From an uncultured Flavobacteriales bacterium (GTDB lineage: Bacteria; Bacteroidota; Bacteroidia; Flavobacteriales_E; Vicingaceae), in assembly GCA_913048175.1 (NCBI GenBank), contig CAJWVX010000002.1:1-64000 (forward strand): DNA of 64,000 nt, in the 5' to 3' direction. The stretch's first letter is position 1. The number at the start of each line of letters is the position of its first letter. The position numbers and the translations under genes are program-made. Positions 36,451 through 43,357 of the stretch are shown in pieces. The notes under the pieces are model-generated. The model searched no databases. It was given only the letters and a program-made list of their open reading frames with translations, and was not told the DNA's origin.

Positions 36451-37120
36451 TTCTGTTACTTACAAAAGTGGTCTCGTTATGACTATTTGTAGGGTCTGAT
36501 TCATGATAGTAAATAACAACCTTAACAGTATCTCTTAAAAAGTCAATTCTTCCTATTTGAACTCGATTAATTTCTAATCCAGTTCTGTCTCTTAAGTCAG
36601 CTATAAGGGCTTCATGGTTTTCTGGTTTAACATTCTCAATCTTTTCATAAATAATCGATTTTCTCGATTCATGTTTCAATAAGAATACTTTTTCAAGAAA
36701 ATAAGTAGCAGCTATAATAGTAATGTTAACTAACATTAATTCAGCAAGACTGATTTTTTTTCCTGCTAATGAATTTAGAACAGCAATAGCAATAACCATA
36801 AATAAATAGGTCATTTCTTTAATGGGTAGCTGCTCTGTTCTATATTTTAATATGCCGAATATGGCAAATAAACCAAAGGCAAAAGCCATATTCATTTTTA
36901 CATCGCTCATTACAATACAAACGAAAAAGATCATGAAATTGATCAAGAAAAAAGTAACTAAGTAATCTTTTCTTTTATGGATAGGAAAGTAGATTACCCT
37001 TACCAGCATAAAAACAACGGAAAAGTTTATTAAAAAACGGATAATCATTTCGAAAAAATCATCAAAGTCAATTAGTTTTGAGCCTAAAATTGGTATTCTT
37101 AGTAGTAATTCGTCAATCAT
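36443..37120 (-). CDS. DUF4956 membrane protein
   Basis: Inner-membrane protein of 225 aa with about four transmembrane segments in the first 130 residues and a cytosolic C-terminal domain. The stretch FAFGLFAIFGILKYRTEQLP followed by KEMTYLFMVIAIAVLNSL is the DUF4956 signature. In many bacteria this family is encoded beside VTC polyphosphate-polymerase-domain proteins, as here, suggesting a joint role in polyphosphate or a related polymer at the membrane, though this is not proven. It overlaps the VTC gene by 4 nt. Confidence 0.88.
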   Translation of the reverse strand: MIDELLLRIPILGSKLIDFDDFFEMIIRFLINFSVVFMLVRVIYFPIHKRKDYLVTFFLINFMIFFVCIVMSDVKMNMAFAFGLFAIFGILKYRTEQLPIKEMTYLFMVIAIAVLNSLAGKKISLAELMLVNITIIAATYFLEKVFLLKHESRKSIIYEKIENVKPENHEALIADLRDRTGLEINRVQIGRIDFLRDTVKVVIYYHESDPTNSHNETTFVSNRNE

Positions 37121-37881
37121 GGTTTTAGTTTATTAATTTTTAATATTCTTTCTTTAAAATTATTTTGCTTCAAATCTTTATTAAGTAATGCTGTTCCAAT
37201 ACAGTACTTACTCATGCTGCTTTTTCTGATATGGTGTTTTCTAATTGCTTTAATAAAATCAGAATTAGATGAAGCTTTCTCTTGTTTTACTTCTGCAATA
37301 ATAATATGAGGTATATTTTCTTCTCTGTTATCAGAAAAGGATTTAAAGCCTAAATTAAGATCTATAGTTAATCGCTCATTAGCTGTTTTGTGCACTAAAG
37401 TTAATCGAGTAAAGCTATTCCATAAAGTTGGAATTATTTCTTGTCCATTAAAAAATGAATAAGAATTATCATCTACAAATTTTTTAGATACATCTGAAAG
37501 CTCTGTTTCAATATTATTAGTTTTAGTTCTTGCTTTTATTGTTCTACTTTTATTGTTTTTGAACTTAACTTCTAAATAGCTTAATTCAGATTCTATGTAT
37601 TTTCTAAATCGCACCTTAATTCTGTTTGCTTTTCCGTTATGGTGTCTTATATAACTTTGTAAATCTGGGGTATCGAAGTAAAGTGTTTTATAACTATTTG
37701 TACGTTTTTCTTTAATTTCAAGTATAGAGTAGTAAGGAATTATCTCAGTAAGAATAGTAGGTAAAATATCTGCATTGAAAACAAATTTAGTATCAGTTCT
37801 ATTTTGCAGCTTTACACGGTCCATTTGTTTTAAGGAAATAGGAGTTAGCTTACTTAATGCAGTTGTTAATTCTGGATTCAT
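37117..37881 (-). CDS. VTC domain (polyphosphate polymerase-like) protein
   Basis: Cytosolic 254-aa protein of the VTC/triphosphate-tunnel family. Basic and acidic tunnel residues appear in NRTDTKFVFNADIL, YKTLYFDTPDLQSYIRHHNGK, NRIKVRFRKYIES and LSYLEVKFKNNKSRTIKART, with IIAEVKQEK near the end, matching the tunnel-fold pattern in which Arg/Lys bind phosphate and Glu binds metal. Yeast Vtc4 makes polyphosphate from ATP; activity of bacterial versions is mostly inferred. It overlaps both neighbours by 4 nt, so co-translation with DUF4956 and the lipoprotein is likely. No CotH kinase gene, a frequent companion, is present. Confidence 0.88.
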   Translation of the reverse strand: MNPELTTALSKLTPISLKQMDRVKLQNRTDTKFVFNADILPTILTEIIPYYSILEIKEKRTNSYKTLYFDTPDLQSYIRHHNGKANRIKVRFRKYIESELSYLEVKFKNNKSRTIKARTKTNNIETELSDVSKKFVDDNSYSFFNGQEIIPTLWNSFTRLTLVHKTANERLTIDLNLGFKSFSDNREENIPHIIIAEVKQEKASSNSDFIKAIRKHHIRKSSMSKYCIGTALLNKDLKQNNFKERILKINKLKP

Positions 37882-38636
37882 TTTTTCTCGATAGTTATAG
37901 TCCCAACGTTTCCCTCTTCGTTTCCTCCAATGTCAATTGAAATAAACACAGGAGTTAATGGTGTGCTAACAGAAGATTTATCTTCGTTATAAGCGAAAAC
38001 TTTGTAAGAACCTTTCCTTAAATTATTAAATTTAAAAGTTCCATCATAGTTTGTTTTTATATTGTCGTCATAAATTTCATCATTATCACCATAAACGATA
38101 TATACATCTTCATCTGCAAAAGCTCCGTTTTGTAGAATGATTTGATTTTTTCCTTGAGTGGTAACATCAACAATTAGTTTTGAAATACCATTATCGGCAT
38201 CTACTAAATCTCCCTTTGTATTGCAGGTAATAGTAAGAATGTCATTATCTATTGACACTGTGAAAGGACTTCCCGTAATAGTATCAAGTCCAGCTTTTAT
38301 ATTTGTTGCAATAGTTATATTGCTACTAGCGTTAGAACAATTAACTTGTATTAAAGTTCTATTTGTAAAGTTTGGAGGAAGAGTAAGGTCATTTGAATTT
38401 AAAAACCAAACTGCATAATTATCAGTAGTGCCAGGTGTATTAATTAAGAAAAAATCTTGACCTTTAATTTCTGCTCCAGGAACAGTCGTTATTAGAGTTG
38501 TTTCGGCTCTTGATTCAGAAATTTCTGAACCAGAAATTGTTCCAGAAATTGAAGATTTACCACCTTCGCCTTCTTCTTTAGAGCAAGAAAGTAATGTTAA
38601 GACTATGCTACTAAATATAAAAACGTTCTTTATCAT
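37878..38636 (-). CDS. Lipoprotein with carboxypeptidase-regulatory-like domain, VTC operon
   Basis: Lipoprotein of 252 aa: the signal peptide ends in lipobox LLSC near residue 18, followed by a Gly/Ser/Glu-rich segment. The C-terminal part (about 170-250; YDDNIKTNYDGTFKFNNLRKGSYKVFAYNED) resembles a transthyretin-like or carboxypeptidase regulatory domain used as a surface spacer. No enzyme motif is visible. It is the first gene of the minus-strand unit with VTC, DUF4956 and DUF2490. On the other strand, cdd begins 78 bp away. Confidence 0.75.
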   Translation of the reverse strand: MIKNVFIFSSIVLTLLSCSKEEGEGGKSSISGTISGSEISESRAETTLITTVPGAEIKGQDFFLINTPGTTDNYAVWFLNSNDLTLPPNFTNRTLIQVNCSNASSNITIATNIKAGLDTITGSPFTVSIDNDILTITCNTKGDLVDADNGISKLIVDVTTQGKNQIILQNGAFADEDVYIVYGDNDEIYDDNIKTNYDGTFKFNNLRKGSYKVFAYNEDKSSVSTPLTPVFISIDIGGNEEGNVGTITIEKK

Positions 38637-38714
38637 ATTTAATTTTATTATGTTTGACTACTCAAAATTTAAGAATTTTAAAAGTAGTACAAAATAATTA
38701 TTAAACAGCGTTAA

Positions 38715-39200
38715 ATGGTTAAAAGGTCATTGCATATTGAATACTTTGAATTTGAAACGTGTAACGGTTTGAGTGAGGAGTTAAAAGGGTTGGTTGCCGA
38801 AGCTGATAGTAATTTGAAAAATGCTTATGCACCTTATTCCAATTTTAAGGTAAGTGCAGTATGTAAACTTTCTAATGGTGAGGTAATTAAAGGCACAAAT
38901 CAAGAAAATGGAGCATATCCATCTGGATTATGTGCAGAAAGAGTAGCTATATTTGCTGCTAAATCTCAATTTCCTGATGAAAATGTAGATAAGATTGTAA
39001 TCACAACAGCGCAATCTTCCACCGAACCAGTTTCACCTTGTGGAGCTTGTAGGCAAGTGTTAATTGAGTATGAAATAACTCAAAATCAGCCAATTGAATT
39101 AACTATAAAATCAGGAGATTCAAAGGTTTGGCAATTTAAAAGTATAGGTGATATCTTACCTTTTGCTTTTGATGGTGAATTTTTAAAAGAAAAAGGATAA
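38715..39200 (+). CDS. cdd: Cytidine deaminase
   Basis: Zinc-dependent pyrimidine-salvage enzyme of 161 aa, converting cytidine or deoxycytidine to uridine or deoxyuridine. The active site is complete: CAERVAIFAA gives the zinc cysteine and catalytic glutamate, and PCGACRQVL gives the two further zinc cysteines. The N-terminal YAPYSNFKVSAV and the substrate segment NQENGAYPSGL are standard. Homotetrameric-type length with a roughly 15-residue N-terminal extension. It lies 57 bp upstream of pdhA. Confidence 0.96.
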   Translation: MVKRSLHIEYFEFETCNGLSEELKGLVAEADSNLKNAYAPYSNFKVSAVCKLSNGEVIKGTNQENGAYPSGLCAERVAIFAAKSQFPDENVDKIVITTAQSSTEPVSPCGACRQVLIEYEITQNQPIELTIKSGDSKVWQFKSIGDILPFAFDGEFLKEKG

Positions 39201-39231
39201 TGAAACCATCAATTATAATGTTTTATTATTT

Positions 39232-39239
39232 TAAATTTG
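39232..39239 (+). promoter_or_regulatory. Candidate -7 box of pdhA
   Basis: TAAATTTG matches TAnnTTTG and lies 18 nt before the preferred pdhA ATG (39258). The track start at 39237 would fall inside this box, supporting the downstream start. Confidence 0.4.
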
Positions 39240-39257
39240 TGCGTTAATATTAAAATT

Positions 39258-40256
39258 ATGGCAAAGAAAACTAAATTTTCAAAAGAGCAGTACTTAGCTT
39301 GGTACAAGTCAATGTATTTGATGCGTAAGTTCGAAGAGAAATTGAGCCAACTTTACATCCAACGTAAGTTTGGTGGGTTCTTACATCTATATATAGGACA
39401 AGAAGCGGTTGTTGCAGGAGCAGTTTCTGCAACTAAACCTGAAGATAATATGATAACAGCTTATCGTTGTCATGCTCATCCTATAGGTAAAGGAACACCT
39501 ATTAAATATATGATGGCAGAGTTGTATGGAAAAACCACTGGTTTATCTAAAGGTAAAGGTGGATCTATGCATATGTTTGATGTTAGTAGAAGAGTTTTTG
39601 GTGGACATGGTATTGTTGGAGGTCAAATTCCTTTAGGTGCTGGATTAGCTTTTTCAGAAAAGTATAAAGGAACCGATGCTGTAACTATGTGTTCTATGGG
39701 AGATGGGGCAATTCGTCAGGGAGCTTTGCATGAGGCTTTTAATATGTCTATGACTTGGAAGTTGCCAGTAATCTATATCATAGAGAATAATAGGTATGCA
39801 ATGGGTACTTCTGTAGAAAGAACATCTAACGTAACTGAATTGCATAAAATAGGATTGAGTTATGAGATGCCAAGTGAGGCTGTTGATGGTATGGATGTCG
39901 AAGCGGTTCATGATGCAATTGCTAAAGCTGCTAAGCATTGTAGAGACGGGAAAGGCCCTTACCTGTTAGAAATGGAAACTTATCGTTTTAAAGGACATTC
40001 AATGTCTGATCCACGTAAATATAGAACAAAAGAAGAAGAGGCAGAATATGTTGATAGTGATCCTATCACTAAAGTGTTGAAAGTAATTACGGACAATAAA
40101 TATGCTTCTCAAAAAGAATTAGATACAATTCATGAAGGTGTTAAGGAAGAAATTATAGATGCAATTAAATTTGCTGAGGATTCTCCATTTCCTGAGCCTG
40201 AAGCGATGTATGAAGATATTTATGCAGAACCAGATTACCCTTTTATTAAGGATTAG
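39258..40256 (+). CDS. pdhA: Pyruvate dehydrogenase E1 component subunit alpha
   Basis: ThDP-dependent E1-alpha subunit, 332 aa from the ATG at 39258 (MAKKTKFSKEQ); the track start at 39237 is a TTG inside a likely promoter. It decarboxylates pyruvate together with E1-beta. Motifs are the ThDP/Mg-binding GDGAIRQGALHEAFNMS ending in ENNRYAMGTS, the phosphorylation-loop-like RFKGHSMSDPRKYR, and GKGGSMHMFD. pdhB (E1-beta) is not next to it and is absent from the window. pdhC follows after a 142-bp gap full of repeats. Confidence 0.96.
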   Translation: MAKKTKFSKEQYLAWYKSMYLMRKFEEKLSQLYIQRKFGGFLHLYIGQEAVVAGAVSATKPEDNMITAYRCHAHPIGKGTPIKYMMAELYGKTTGLSKGKGGSMHMFDVSRRVFGGHGIVGGQIPLGAGLAFSEKYKGTDAVTMCSMGDGAIRQGALHEAFNMSMTWKLPVIYIIENNRYAMGTSVERTSNVTELHKIGLSYEMPSEAVDGMDVEAVHDAIAKAAKHCRDGKGPYLLEMETYRFKGHSMSDPRKYRTKEEEAEYVDSDPITKVLKVITDNKYASQKELDTIHEGVKEEIIDAIKFAEDSPFPEPEAMYEDIYAEPDYPFIKD

Positions 40257-40343
40257 AATTTAGTTTATAATTGTTAGTGACTAGTTTATAGTTATTGATG
40301 TTAAAAAAATAATAGTTAGAAAGTAAAAGTTGATAGTTGAGAC

Positions 40344-40390
40344 TTTAAAGTTGCAACTTTAAACTTTTAAACTTTTAAACTTTCAAACTC
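40344..40390. repeat. Palindrome and 8-bp tandem repeats before pdhC
   Basis: A perfect 20-bp palindrome TTTAAAGTTGCAACTTTAAA (40344-40363) runs into tandem AAACTTTT units (40361-40368, 40369-40376, 40377-40384 with one change, then a partial unit). The TTTAAAGTTG arm also occurs before lpdA. It ends 8 bp before the pdhC ATG and could be an operator, an mRNA structure or simple replication slippage. Confidence 0.7.
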
Positions 40391-40398
40391 AAGATAAG

Positions 40399-41985
40399 AT
40401 GGCTGAAATAGTTAGAATGCCCAAATTAAGTGATACCATGACTGATGGTGTGGTAGCAAAGTGGCATAAGAAAGTTGGAGATAAGGTAAGTGAAGGAGAT
40501 TTGTTAGCGGAAATAGAAACCGATAAAGCAACAATGGAGTTTGAATCTTTTGTAGAGGGGACATTATTACATATCGGTGTGCCTGAAGGAGGAACATCTC
40601 CTGTTGATACTGTTTTGGCAATTTTTGGAGAAAAAGGAGAAGATTTTTCTTCTTTATTAAGTGAAGATTCTCCTGAAGAAGTTATTGAAGAAAAACCTTT
40701 AGCTAAAGTTGAGGAATCTTTTAATGAACAATCAATTGATATATCAGGAATAAATGCAGTGGTTATTAAAATGCCAAAGCTAAGTGATACGATGACTGAC
40801 GGTGTTGTTGCAAAATGGCATAAAAAAGTTGGTGATAAGGTAAGTGAAGGAGATTTATTAGCTGATATAGAAACTGATAAAGCTACAATGGAATTTGAAT
40901 CTTTTGAAGATGGATTTCTATTACATATTGGAATTGAAGCTGGAGGAAGTGCACCCGTTGATGAGGTTTTAGCAATTATCGGAGAAAAAGGAGCTGATAT
41001 TGATACGCTGTTAAAAGGAAGTAGTAAAAGTGAACCTGCTAAAGCTGAGATTGCTTCAGTACCTAAAAAAGAAGCTAAAAAGGCAGAGGTTGTAAAAATT
41101 CAAAACCCAACATCAAATACTCAACACTTAAGTAATGGAAGAGTAATGGCTTCTCCTTTAGCTAAGAAACTAGCTGCAGATAAGAATGTTAATCTGTCTA
41201 TGGTTACTGGAACAGGAGATGGCGGGAGAATCATAAAAAGAGATATTGAGAATTATAATGGAGGTGGATCTACTCAAAATTTTGTTGAAGTAGAGAAGTA
41301 TACTGAAGTTGATGTTTCTCAAATGAGAAAAGTAATAGCAAGGAGATTAGGTGAAAGTAAATTTTCTGCGCCACACTTTTACCTAACAATGGATATTGAC
41401 ATGGATAATGCTATCGCAGCTCGTAAATCCATTAATGAAGTTGCTTCCGTTAAGATATCGTTTAATGATATTGTTATTAAAGCAGTTGCTGGAGCCTTGA
41501 AAAAGAATCCTACAGTAAATTCATCATGGTTAGGCGATAAAATTCGTTACAACGAACATGTAAATGTTGGTGTTGCAGTTGCAGTAGAAGATGGTTTATT
41601 AGTTCCTGTTGTTCGTTTTGCTGATGGTAAAAGTTTAAGCCAAATTTCTGTAGAAGTAAAAGATTACGCTGTTAGGGCTAAGGCTAAGAAATTACAACCT
41701 GAAGATTGGGAAGGTAGCACTTTTACTATTTCTAATTTAGGAATGTTTGGTATTGAAGAGTTTACTGCAATTATTAATGAGCCTAATGCTTGTATTTTAG
41801 CAATAGGAGGAACAAAACAGGTTCCTGTAGTTAAGAACGGAATGGTTGTTCCTGGTAATGTTATGAAAGTAACTTTATCTTGTGATCATAGAGTTGTTGA
41901 TGGTGTTGCTGGATCTATGTTCTTAAATGACTTTAAAAAGTATATGGAAAACCCAGTAGTTTTATTGGGAGCTCAGAATATTTAA
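40399..41985 (+). CDS. pdhC: Pyruvate dehydrogenase E2 (dihydrolipoyl acetyltransferase), two lipoyl domains
   Basis: E2 core of the pyruvate dehydrogenase complex, 528 aa, transferring acetyl groups to CoA. Two N-terminal lipoyl domains have lipoylated lysines at Lys43 and Lys161 (ETDKATMEFESF in both); the two are nearly identical in protein over their first 45 residues, implying a recent or gene-converted duplication. A peripheral-subunit-binding domain (about 251-285; MASPLAKKLAADKNVNLS) follows, then the catalytic domain ending in CDHRVVDG with His497 and Asp501. Ala/Glu-rich linkers separate the domains. pdhA lies upstream; the downstream end is a palindromic terminator at 42055. Confidence 0.96.
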   Translation: MAEIVRMPKLSDTMTDGVVAKWHKKVGDKVSEGDLLAEIETDKATMEFESFVEGTLLHIGVPEGGTSPVDTVLAIFGEKGEDFSSLLSEDSPEEVIEEKPLAKVEESFNEQSIDISGINAVVIKMPKLSDTMTDGVVAKWHKKVGDKVSEGDLLADIETDKATMEFESFEDGFLLHIGIEAGGSAPVDEVLAIIGEKGADIDTLLKGSSKSEPAKAEIASVPKKEAKKAEVVKIQNPTSNTQHLSNGRVMASPLAKKLAADKNVNLSMVTGTGDGGRIIKRDIENYNGGGSTQNFVEVEKYTEVDVSQMRKVIARRLGESKFSAPHFYLTMDIDMDNAIAARKSINEVASVKISFNDIVIKAVAGALKKNPTVNSSWLGDKIRYNEHVNVGVAVAVEDGLLVPVVRFADGKSLSQISVEVKDYAVRAKAKKLQPEDWEGSTFTISNLGMFGIEEFTAIINEPNACILAIGGTKQVPVVKNGMVVPGNVMKVTLSCDHRVVDGVAGSMFLNDFKKYMENPVVLLGAQNI

Positions 41986-42003
41986 GAAATCACTAAGAAT
42001 GTC

Positions 42004-42024
42004 ACACTGAACTTGTCGAAGTGT
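42004..42024. repeat. Dispersed hairpin repeat, copy 1
   Basis: ACACT and AGTGT arms surround the 11-nt loop GAACTTGTCGA. The second copy at 59238-59258 has ATACT and AGTAT around GAGCTTGTCTA, so the stem covaries while the loop is nearly constant. Similar CACTGA-CTTGTCGAAGTG sequences are common intergenic repeats in bacteria. This copy lies just after pdhC. Confidence 0.7.
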
Positions 42025-42054
42025 TTTTTATGGGCCGCTCATTTATAAAAAAAG

Positions 42055-42082
42055 AAACCCTCAACATTAATGTTGAGGGTTT
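42055..42082. terminator. Bidirectional terminator between pdhC and amidase gene
   Basis: A perfect 28-bp palindrome with arm AAACCCTCAACATT, flanked by A-rich and T-rich runs. It serves pdhC (+) and the amidase gene (-), whose stop codon is immediately adjacent at 42084. Confidence 0.93.
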
Positions 42083-42083
42083 T

Positions 42084-43235
42084 TTAATTTTTCAGAATAC
42101 CTAAAGTTAGCCAGTCGGCAACAGCTTGTCTGTTACTTTCCATAATAAACCTTTTTTGATCTTGAGTATTCATAATGTTTCCCAGTTCAATATAAACAGT
42201 TGCAGGGTGTGATTCTCTTATCATATGTAAATCTCTTGTAGTTACAGTTCCTGTATATCCTCTTCCTTTTTGGTGAAGCTTGTATTGTCCTTTTATTGTT
42301 TTATGCAATTGGTTAGCTAATGATTTTCCCATTTTACTTTTAGCATGATGATAGAAAAACATATCTGCACGTTTTGATTTACTTTGAGAATCGATATGAA
42401 TCACTATCAGATATTGCTTTTTATAATTGGCCTTATTTGTTAGGTATAGTTCGTTAACCATGTCTGATCGTTGTTGGAGTCGTTTGTTTTGATTTAATGG
42501 AATTGTTTTTTCCTTCCAACACGTTTCATTTTTATCACACTCTAATATGTCACCTGACCGGATACCATCAGTTGAGTCTCTAATAATTATGTAGACCATG
42601 GCTCCGTGGGATATTAAATCTTTAGCCAAACGTAGAGTAATATCATAAGAGTATTCATCTTCGCATAAAGAGTTGTTATTGTATTTGCCAATTGCTCCAG
42701 GGTCTGGACCTCCATGGCCGCTAACTAAATAATAAACTTGATTTTCTAAAGCATTATCTAAAATTGTAACCAGATCGTTCTTTTTTCCAAATATGGAATA
42801 ATTTAAAGGTTTTTGTAAATTGTTGTTTATAGGTTTCGGAACAGAACAGTCGCTAGTTAAATGAAATGGCACCCAAAGATCTCCAGTTTTATAATTGTCT
42901 TTTTTTATAGAATCACTTTCTAAACTAAGGTTATAAGCCTCAATTTTTTTAGCGATATCCCAATCATTAATTCCAATTGTAGATCGAATACTTTTGCCAT
43001 TATAATTATAAACTTTTATTGGAAGAGAGTAGGAGAATCCGGTAAGAATTAATTCTGTATTCTTTAACTTGTTTAGGGTTAAAAAAACATTTTCATTGCA
43101 TGTGAAATTGTTAAGATGGTATTTATTAAATATTGAAATGAGTGCATCATCTTTGTTCACTTCAAATATTAAATTGTGTTGCCCTTTTATAAAAAAAGAG
43201 ATCATTAGTAAAACAAAGAAAAAAGAAGTTTTCAT
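42084..43235 (-). CDS. N-acetylmuramoyl-L-alanine amidase
   Basis: Exported zinc amidase of 383 aa cleaving the amide between MurNAc and the stem peptide. It has a signal peptide (MKTSFFFVLLMISFFIKGQ), an N-terminal region (about 20-130) with LysM-like character (LISIFNKYHLNNFT, KTGDLWVPFH), and an Amidase_3 domain (about 155-383). Ligand and catalytic motifs are SGHGGPDPGA, EDEYSYDITLRLAK, VIHIDSQSK and YIELGNIMNTQDQ with the catalytic glutamate. An insertion with paired cysteines (LECDKNETC) lies between the first two motifs. Role: daughter cell separation or wall turnover. Confidence 0.9.
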   Translation of the reverse strand: MKTSFFFVLLMISFFIKGQHNLIFEVNKDDALISIFNKYHLNNFTCNENVFLTLNKLKNTELILTGFSYSLPIKVYNYNGKSIRSTIGINDWDIAKKIEAYNLSLESDSIKKDNYKTGDLWVPFHLTSDCSVPKPINNNLQKPLNYSIFGKKNDLVTILDNALENQVYYLVSGHGGPDPGAIGKYNNNSLCEDEYSYDITLRLAKDLISHGAMVYIIIRDSTDGIRSGDILECDKNETCWKEKTIPLNQNKRLQQRSDMVNELYLTNKANYKKQYLIVIHIDSQSKSKRADMFFYHHAKSKMGKSLANQLHKTIKGQYKLHQKGRGYTGTVTTRDLHMIRESHPATVYIELGNIMNTQDQKRFIMESNRQAVADWLTLGILKN

Positions 43236-43357
43236 TTAGTAGAGCTCAGTATTTAAATTATCACAATTATACTAAGATTAATGGCTTAGTCATTTTTATT
43301 GATTTTAAAGTTTTCAAAACTTACTTGTTAGTGCTATTTTCTTTTTAAATTCGCTCA

